Both the position numbers and the translations under genes were made by a program. Positions 56,966 to 64,000 of a stretch of DNA of 64,000 nt are shown piece by piece. The DNA comes from Hymenopus coronatus (taxonomy: Eukaryota; Arthropoda; Insecta; Mantodea; Hymenopodidae). The number at the start of each line of letters is the position of its first letter. Positions within the stretch are counted from its first letter, which is position 1. Below the pieces are notes generated by a model, which was not told the DNA's origin, searched no databases, and worked only from the letters and a program-made list of their open reading frames with translations. The DNA lies in assembly GCA_030762935.1 (NCBI GenBank), contig CM060880.1:11194501-11258500 (forward strand). The letters are read 5' to 3'.

Positions 56966-57676
56966 GTGAACACGATAACTCAAAAACGAAAAGTCGGTAA
57001 AATACCAAACTTGGTATTTAAGTTTAGTATCTTCCAGGGATGCGACACGAAGATTTTGAGAAAAATCCCCCCACCTCCAACTACTCTTTACATGGAACTT
57101 TTTTCGAAAATTTTGATTTTCTCAAAAATGACTCTAACGATTTTGATTAAAATTTCGGATATTAAACATATTTACCTAACAAATGAAATGTATATCTTGA
57201 ATTTTCTGGGAATAGCCTCTGAAAAGTAGTTTATTCTGGATGTATTTTACTAAATTTTGAATGACTGCTAAACCGTAAGAGATGGACAAAAACTTACTGC
57301 ACAAAAAATGTAGAGCACATTAAAACACACAATTTATGTTATATACATTTTTTTCGTGGAGTTCGTCGTTTTTGTGACATTCCTTATTTTTGGTTTCTGC
57401 TATGAAAAACGTATACCTTTCTCATACTGGAACTTGTCAACTCCTATCCATATAAACAAAGGAACTTCATTGACATAGCAACCAGCTTTTGACTATCACT
57501 TTAACCTACGGTTGTCCCTTATTTCGCTTCTACTTACAAGGATGCTAGAAATAAGACTTTTTCTGCTAATTTTTTTATCTGATTAGCATAAAATAAACAG
57601 AATTATAAGCTTTTTAAGAATTATTTGTTGCAGGGATATGGAGAAAGTCACGTGAATGGTACACATCAGATTTTTA
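56767..57676 (+). mobile_element. HINE-like repeat, tandem copy 2, with (GT)n
   Basis: Starts at CAGATTTTTACTTTCTCC (junction), hairpin ACTATGTACATAGT, (GT)n at 56907-56962, AACTCAAAAACGAAAAGTC, GGGATGCGACACGAAG, ends GAGAAAGTCACGTGAATGGT and ACACATCAGATTTTT. Best-preserved copy; its longest open frame is 159 codons (56750-57229). Confidence 0.95.
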
Positions 57677-58993
57677 TAGCTGTATTCGAATTTTGTTATT
57701 ACGACTTATTTCGTCCATGACACCTGGTCAATCCAGTACATTAGCGCGTAAAATTCCAACCAATTGGAACTCATTGTCTCTGCATTTTAATCGTTTTTGT
57801 ATCACACATACGTGCAATTGTTTTTCTAAATTTACCGCACCGACGTGCATTTGTTTTCTCTCTGAATGTCAATGTGCAGTGATATTCTCGTACCGAATGG
57901 CGGAAGTTCCAATAGACATATTAATTGCAATCATGTTTTACAGCCAAAATAATACAAAGAGATCTGTGTTTATTTTATGCCACAGTAATATAATGTAGCA
58001 ATACAAAGAGATCTGAAATTCACAGTATGGACATCAAGTTGCAGTGATTTCGGTGCAAATATACGTCAAGACAAAAGGATTTTAGAAATATTACAAGTTG
58101 CTCGCAAATTTATCGATACAAGTTGGAGCTTTCGTTATATTTTTATGATAATATTTCGTTAGTTCATTTCAACAGGGAATATATCTGCACGATAATAAAT
58201 TATGCATACTTGTGTTTTTTTGCTCTTTTTATAGTAATTATTTGAGTTTTGCTGCACATAGTGCTTCAGTTCCTGCAACTCAGTATCTCCTTAAGTAGAT
58301 AACTTCTACTCAGCAGTTGTAGAAGGAAACACGAGAACTGAATCGAACAACGCAACCCAACGATCAGCCTTCCAAAAGGAGCATTCTAGAGCCTTCTGCC
58401 CGCGTCCCGATAGGAGTTCCGGACGTTTCATCGAGCTCAAAGCATCTCCCCTTCCTCTGTATAAGCAACCAACCTCACGCAAGTCAGCACCAGAACAACA
58501 AAGATGACCAAACCGCAAGAGGCATCCACGAAAATATACTTCGTTTCGACCGTGATATGTAAAATCTCCAGCTGTAAAAGGAGCTCCTAATCATTGCACA
58601 GTTTCTACACTTGGGGCATCGTATATACCATTTGGAGCTGCTAACCGAGAAAACCGTATTACTTTCCCTTTAAGATATTCCAAGTGAGCCATTAGTGCGT
58701 TATGAAAATCAGGAACAGCGCTGAAGGAGTTTTATGTCAACTCTAGCCCCTAAATCGGAAAAAATAAAGGAATTCACAACTTTGAATTCTGCTGCTTTTT
58801 AGGGTGTCCTGCACGGGGAAAATTTAACTGAGTAATTGCCAGTACATTGTTAACCGGGTAAATTCTATTGTTAATACAGACATTAATCTTTTTAACTATT
58901 TATATTTCCTATAGGAGAAATTTCAATTAGGCGTAATGGCCAAATAGCAAGATGCGAATATTGAATAACTATTTTTATTTCTTGTGTAAAGGT
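57677..58993. other. ASAP intron 1, no feature recognised
   Basis: A 101-codon frame at 57693-57998 shows no recognisable domain. No repeat of the listed families. Confidence 0.35.
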
Positions 58994-59500
58994 TTTTACT
59001 TGCTCTAGCACGTATATATATAGTAAAATTGTAGTTCGAGAAGGTATTGTATTCCATCCAAAAAATCGACACCAAGATGTCATTGGAAATACAAGTTTTA
59101 AGGGCCCACGAGTAAATGTAAGAAAATAGTTTGTGTGTGTAGGCTGCATATTTCAAAAATGAAAGGTGGAATAAATACCAAATTTGGTGTTTAAGCTTAG
59201 TTGCAAGGTTATGACAAAGATTTTCAGAAAAATCCCCCAACTCAAACCACCCTTTAAATGAAACGTGTTTCAAATTTGTCGATTTTTTTAAGAAATTGGC
59301 TCTAACGTTTCCAATTAAAATGCTGCAAATTAAATATGTTCACTTGGCAAATAAAATGTGTCTCTTGAATTTCTTGGGAATAGCCCCATAAGTCCTCTTC
59401 ATTTTAAATCACTTTTGTTTAACTGGTAAACCGTAAGAGATAAACAAAAATGTACTACACAAAAGTTATAGATCTCGATAAAACACATAAATCATTTATG
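58994..59500 (+). mobile_element. HINE-like repeat, 5' part
   Basis: TTTTTACTTGCTCTAGCACG, AGAAGGTATTGTATTCCATC, TTTCAAAAATGAAAGGTGG, CTTGAATTTCTTGGGAATAG, GTAAACCGTAAGAGATAAAC; stops after ATAGATCTCGATAAAACAC. Confidence 0.85.
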
Positions 59501-60056
59501 TCAAGCGTTGATGATAAATGCTAATATTGATTGGCAATTGTTTTCCGGTGCGGAAGTGTTGCGCAGCTACTGTTTAAGGCAGTAATAGTTATGCTTGGGT
59601 TAAATAACAAGAAAAGAGAACTTTTGTTGCCAAGGCATCATTGAATATTGATAAGCTAGCTATCGGACGATACAAAGGAAGTATCCAGTGACCTAGTGAC
59701 ACATACAGTGATCGCGTGGGCCGCTGACGTGATGCAATAGAACTAGTGAGGTGGGGGTTTATAGCCTACGCTGTCTATAGCTGCAGCAGTGTGACTCTCT
59801 AAATAATGGTGATGCACAAAATCGAATATTTTCAAGAATCGAACACTCTATATCGAGTACTTTGAGGAATCGAAGCTTTCACTCGAGCTTTAAATTGTTA
59901 AAGGACTATCTCGTTTTGACGTAGGAACATTTAACAATCAGTATAAAAGGATTTCTAATGATTACTAATAGATACCAAAAAGAGATTAAGATACTAGATG
60001 ATTCATTCCTAATAATGGAGCTATAAACAAAACATGGACTTTTTCAGGGTTTTCGT
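59501..60056. other. ASAP intron 1, no feature recognised
   Basis: Contains a short run of TCGA-type words (59815-59885) but no defined repeat. Confidence 0.35.
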
Positions 60057-60567
60057 TTATTTTACTTTCCCTACACGTACTTGTGTCTACATTGCGTATA
60101 GAGAAAGTATTGCATTTCACCCAAAAATTCTATACCAAGTTTTCACCGGAAATACACGCTTTAAGGTCCCCTGTATAAAAGAAACATGTTTAGGCAAAGG
60201 TCTGTGTGTATGTGTGTGTGTCGGGGAACACGATAACTCAAAAACGAAAAGTCGGTAAAATACCAAAATTGTAATTTAAGTAAGTAATTTCCAAGGAAGC
60301 GACAGGAAGATTATGTGAAAAATTCCTCCACCCCAAGCTACCCTTTACATGGAACATTTTGATTTTCCCAAAAATGGCTCTGACAATTTTATTTAAAATA
60401 ACGCATATTCAAGATATTTACATCTACTGGGAATAGCCTCTAAAGACCTCTTTATTCTGGATGGATTTTGCATAACTGTAAACCGGAAGAGAAAGACGAA
60501 AACTTACTACACACACAAAAAAAAAAAAAAAATGTAGATCTCATTAAAACACAATTTAGATCGTATA

Positions 60568-60599
<32 letters not shown>

Positions 60600-60896
60600 C
60601 TCGTGGAGTTGGCCTTTTTGAGATATTCCTTGTTGTTGGTTTCAGTTTGAAAATATTTAAAACTCTGCAACTACGGGAATTTGTCAACTCCTGGCAATGC
60701 AAAGAAACGAGCTTTTAAAATATTTGACTATAGCTTTAGCCTGTTTATTCCTTTATTTCCGTTCTACTTAGAAGGGACTAAGGTATCTTCTGTTTATCTC
60801 GGTTAGCATGAAGAAGAGAGAAGGTTCAGCTTTTGTAAGAATAATCTGTTGCAGAATAGTTGAAGAAAGTCGTGTGAATGAAGCACATCGGATTTT
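60057..60896 (+). mobile_element. HINE-like repeat, near full length
   Basis: TTTTACTTTCCCTACACG, GTATAGAGAAAGTATTGC, GTGTGTATGTGTGTGTGTCG, AACTCAAAAACGAAAAGTCG, T-run 60569-60599, CGTGTGAATGAAGCACATCG. Confidence 0.9.
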
Positions 60897-61582
60897 GAAA
60901 GAATATGCCTATTCGAAAATTTGAAAGGATGTAACAAAAATTGCATCATGAGAAACGTTTTATTAGTTAACAACTGCACGCATATTACGTGGGCATTTAA
61001 TTTGAAAAGGACAAAACCGCGAATGGAGCCTCGTCCTATACGTCTGACGGTATTTTGTATGGAATATTTAAAATTGTACTTCTCGAAATGTTGTTGATAT
61101 TCAGTATTCATTACTCTTCAGAGCGATTTACAGGCTGCTTGAATAGGATTACTGAACTTTTATAGTAGTGTGGTAAACATTAAGTGTATTAAATATGTAA
61201 ACTAACCAACAAATACCATTTTATGCAACACAAGAAAACATTTCATGTCTTGAAAGTTCTATGCTGCAAATTACTACAATTTTTACGCTGAACATACCGG
61301 CCGGCTACGATGCATATCGGCAAGCTGTTTTTGTAACATTTCAGTTCATTAGTTTCTATGTGGTTATTATTATGAAGGTTTACAACGTTTCTGGACCATC
61401 AGAATAAACATTGCTCTTCACTCCTCTCCAGATAAAGTAGTCACAGACAGGGAAATCTTGGAATCTTGCAGACCATTAAATTAATTTTTCGAGATGATTT
61501 GATCCCAAAAGAGCCGACGCAGTGTGCGGCGGCACCATCTTGCTGCTGGTTTTGTTACTTCGGCAAGTATGTGTGAGTTATA
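60897..61582. other. ASAP intron 1, no feature recognised
   Basis: No supported gene or repeat. Confidence 0.35.
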
Positions 61583-61895
61583 CGAGGGTCATACTGATAT
61601 TTGTTGCACCTACAATTCCAATATATATAATAATGATTGCATTGTCCTAATTTACTGATTGCTATATCTTCTACCGCAAGATCATAGGAAATATTTGAAA
61701 AAAAAATCGATATCGGTGACCCGCTTCAGCAGCGTGCTCACATTGAATTTTTTATAAAAGTGGAAAAATCTGCGCTGAAATTCGCCCCAGACTTCAGCGT
61801 TTGTATGGAAATGTGGGCATGGGCTCCAGCAAAAATGGGTGAAACAGTTCAAAGAGAGAACACGACCCTCGAATAGGTCTCCGTCGAACTGTATC
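61583..61895 (+). pseudogene. Mariner-like relic, left end and N-terminal part
   Basis: Left terminus CGAGGGTCATACTGATATTT after TA (61581-61582). Frames then give QQRAHIEFFIKVEKSA and, shifted, AEIRPRLQRVYGNVGMGSSK, like the mariner N-terminus ('QRA.I.F...KSA.EI...L...YG'). It is interrupted by a (TG)n and a SINE; the C-terminus resumes at about 62500. Confidence 0.5.
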
Positions 61896-61899
61896 CACA

Positions 61900-62400
61900 G
61901 TGTGTGTTTGTGTGTGTGTGTGTGTGTGTGTTATGTCGGAGGGGAATCCGCACTGCAGTCATTGACTTATTGTACATGAGACCGCAGGAGGATAGAAGAA
62001 GATGAGAGTAATTTAAAAGGGTCCTCTCGACGCGGGGAGCCCTAGTATCCCGTGCGCCAGACCTGACCAAACTTTTGGAGTCCTCAGAAGACTTCCAACT
62101 CCATCCAGCCGCCGAGAGCTGAATTTCCATAGCGCAGTCATCCCCACGGAAGGGCGCCACCACTGTAATCCTCGTCGACAGAGTCTTGAGCGGGACCGGC
62201 TGGCTGAAATGAAGGAACAGGAAGTTCGGGGAATTAAGAAAAAGCCCTAGAAATTGCCTACTGGCCCAGGAAAACCCTCGAAAAAAAATTAAATCAGAGA
62301 GGTTAGCCGCGGAAATCAATCCCATGATTTGCATCATACCAGTTTCAGACGAAACACTTGAGCCACCTGGCTCGGTTGCCTCCACGGTGTTCAACAAAGG
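61900..62400 (-). mobile_element. SINE-8 (tRNA-derived) inserted in mariner-like relic
   Basis: Minus strand: head GGTGGCTCAAGTGTTTCGTC, box-B-like TGGGATTGATTTCC, TTTTTCGAGGGTTTTCCTGG, then CTTCCTGTTCCTTCATTTC. A (TG)n-type repeat at 61901-61932 lies at its far end. The 182-codon minus-strand frame here is a consequence of this GC-rich SINE, not a gene. Confidence 0.55.
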
Positions 62401-62499
62401 AATTTCATGCGTTCATTTGAGAAGACATATCACTGCGAATGAAATACCGACAATACTTGCAACGAGATATAGTGCAGTGCAGAAAAGGTCCAAAGATTG

Positions 62500-62800
62500 G
62501 ATTATTGGAAAGTTTGTGACAATTAGGACACATGTTTTTTGACAAAGTTCAGAGAAGAACCATCACCCAAGGCCTTCTTCAGATACTTTGAAGAGGAGAT
62601 GATTTTTTCATATTATTTTGGCAACTGGTTCCATTATTGTGGGCTTTAAACGCGGCGCCGGAGGGCATCCGGAATACGGTGCGAGAATCTTCGGCCAGTT
62701 GGAATAGGTTTCTACCCCAACGGAAGTAGCAATATGGGGAAAATGTGTGCAAAAACATGGAGACTATGTTGAAAACTAATGGACAAATCTGTAGATGATG
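62500..62800 (+). pseudogene. Mariner-like relic, C-terminal part
   Basis: The plus-strand frame contains IWGKCVQKHGDYVEN-stop (about 62734-62780), the typical C-terminal 'RW.KCI...GDYVEK' of mariner transposases; the segment upstream is decayed. Orientation and order agree with the N-terminal piece at 61583-61895. Confidence 0.5.
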
Positions 62801-62883
62801 CACATGGTTTGTCTAAAACAAATGGAAATTGGATTGATAACAAGAGGTTGCTCAGGACTGTAAGTATGGCCTCGTACTTGCCC

Positions 62884-63680
62884 TTTTTACTTTCTCTACA
62901 TCTACTATGTACATAGTGTATAGAGAAGGTATTGTATTCCAATCACAAATTCGATACCGAGATTTCACCAGAAATAGGCGTTTTAGGATTCCCAGTATCC
63001 AAAAATAGCATTTTAGAAAAAGGTCCGTGTGTCTGAACACGATAACTAAAACGAAAAGTTGGTAAAATATCAATTAGTATCTTCCAAGAATACGACACGA
63101 TGATTTTTCGGAAAATCTCCCACCCCAAACTACCCTTTACACGGAAAAAGTTTTGAAAATGGTAATTTTTTTAAAAATGGCTCTTTACGATTAAGATTAA
63201 ACTATCTACCGTATATTATAGACATTTACACGGCAAATAAAACGTATATGTTGAATTTTCTGGGAATAGCCTCTGAAGACCTCTTTATTCTGGATGAATG
63301 TTTGATTTTGCGTAACTAGTAAACCGTAAGAGATAGACAAAAACTTACTCTACAAAAAATGTAGACCTCATTACAACGCACAATTTATGTCATAATTTTT
63401 TCTTCGTAAAGCCGAAATATTGCTTGTTTCAGTTTTAAAACACTTAAAACTTTTCACATACTGGAATTTGTGAACTCCAGGCAATGCATAGAAACGAATT
63501 TCATCCAACTTTTAATGTCGTTTTAGCCTAGTGTATTCAATTATTTTATTTCTACTTACAAGAAAGCATTTCTGCTAATATTTATCTCGATTAGCATGAA
63601 GTAGATAGAAGCTTATGCTTTTTAACAATATTTTGTTACAGAGATATAGAGAAAGTCATGTGAATGGAACACATCAGATA
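62884..63680 (+). mobile_element. HINE-like repeat, near full length
   Basis: TTTTTACTTTCTCTACATC, ACTATGTACATAGT, GTATAGAGAAGGTATTGT, AAGAATACGACACGATG, AATATTTATCTCGATTAGCA, TATAGAGAAAGTCATGTGAA, ACACATCAGATATTTT. Both hairpins and both subterminal repeats are recognisable. Confidence 0.93.
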
Positions 63681-64000
63681 TTTTTTTTTAATTTGTTTGA
63701 TCGTGCTACGTCCTACTTAATGGTTCTATTGTTTACATGATTTTAAAACTGTGGCAAGTAAAATGTGAAGGAATCCATTTGAAAAGAGCTGCCTAGCACC
63801 GAGGGATGATGATGACACGGGGATAGCACCGCACTGCAGCTGTTTTCTCACTTGGAGCCGTGCCACGTTTTAATAAACATTAGAGGAGACAATTTCCACG
63901 AGCAAGGGGCACGCCCTCCGCTTGGCTTGTTCATTCACGTTAGACGTTTTGATTTAAACAAGCCTCGAACTTACTGCCACTGAGCGCCATTCTGTATATT
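63681..64000. other. ASAP intron 1, window end
   Basis: No gene or repeat recognised. Confidence 0.4.

Larger units (their letters stand above)
19380..64000 (+). other. ASAP intron 1 (5' part), repeat-filled
   Basis: Starts at the donor GTAAAC (19380-19385). No acceptor joined to recognisable ASAP BAR-domain sequence was found before the window end, so the intron is at least 44.6 kb. If another gene lies inside it, I did not recognise it. Confidence 0.6.

Noticed and set aside
56750..57229. Recurrent peptide frame in many HINE-like copies (up to 159 codons, with ...FQGCDTKILRKIPP... in several copies)
   Set aside because: The same frame is broken by indels at different places in each copy, includes a variable (GT)n and low-complexity stretches, and matches no protein family. 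It is best explained by shared repeat sequence. A dN/dS test across copies would settle it.
59815..59885. Clustered TCGA/ATCG words as a regulatory array
   Set aside because: Spacing is irregular and the stretch is only about 70 bp; no partner repeat was found. Not distinguishable from a decayed repeat.
61849..62397. 182-codon minus-strand open frame as a gene
   Set aside because: It overlaps a tRNA-derived SINE and a (TG)n repeat, and has no recognisable domain.

Overview
This is eukaryotic nuclear DNA. It is AT-rich, has spliceosomal introns, and carries many tRNA-derived SINEs, mariner/Tc1 relics, a Penelope-like relic and LINE fragments. The conserved genes and the transposon spectrum fit an arthropod or a related invertebrate. 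The lineage cannot be fixed from the sequence alone.

Three conserved cellular genes are supported. On the minus strand, BLOC1S5 (Muted, a BLOC-1 subunit; 4 coding exons, 18905 to 11807) is followed 73 bp later by TMEM199 (Vma12-like V-ATPase assembly factor; 2 coding exons, 11733 to 10119). On the plus strand, the first coding exon of an ASAP-family ArfGAP (19254-19379) lies head-to-head with BLOC1S5; 348 bp separate the two ATGs, which marks out a probable bidirectional promoter. No later ASAP exon was found, so 19380-64000 is read as the 5' part of a first intron of more than 44 kb.

Left flank (1-10 kb): no intact gene. It holds a Penelope-like RT relic (about 2.7-3.3 kb), an IS630/Tc1-like transposase relic (about 4.1-4.9 kb), a long inverted repeat made from two SINE copies (5.02-5.29 kb), and a decayed multicopy transposase-like gene (about 6.6-9.2 kb) split by a 5'-truncated LINE with a 9-bp target-site duplication.

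Introns and the right 45 kb: the dominant component is one non-autonomous repeat family of about 0.75-0.9 kb, present in about 30 full or partial copies and covering roughly a quarter of the window. Its ends (T-rich termini, subterminal inverted repeat ACTTTCTCTAC/GTAGAGAAAGT, terminal hairpins, GT-rich internal block, no obvious target-site duplication, a head-to-tail tandem) resemble Helentron-associated (HINE/DINE-1-like) rolling-circle elements. Several SINE families, four mariner-type transposase relics, another Tc1-like relic and a 59-bp minisatellite of more than 20 units make up most of the rest.

The two complete genes both act on endolysosomal or acidic organelles (BLOC-1 cargo sorting; V-ATPase assembly), and ASAP proteins act on Arf GTPases and membrane traffic. 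The clustering is suggestive, but co-regulation is an inference.
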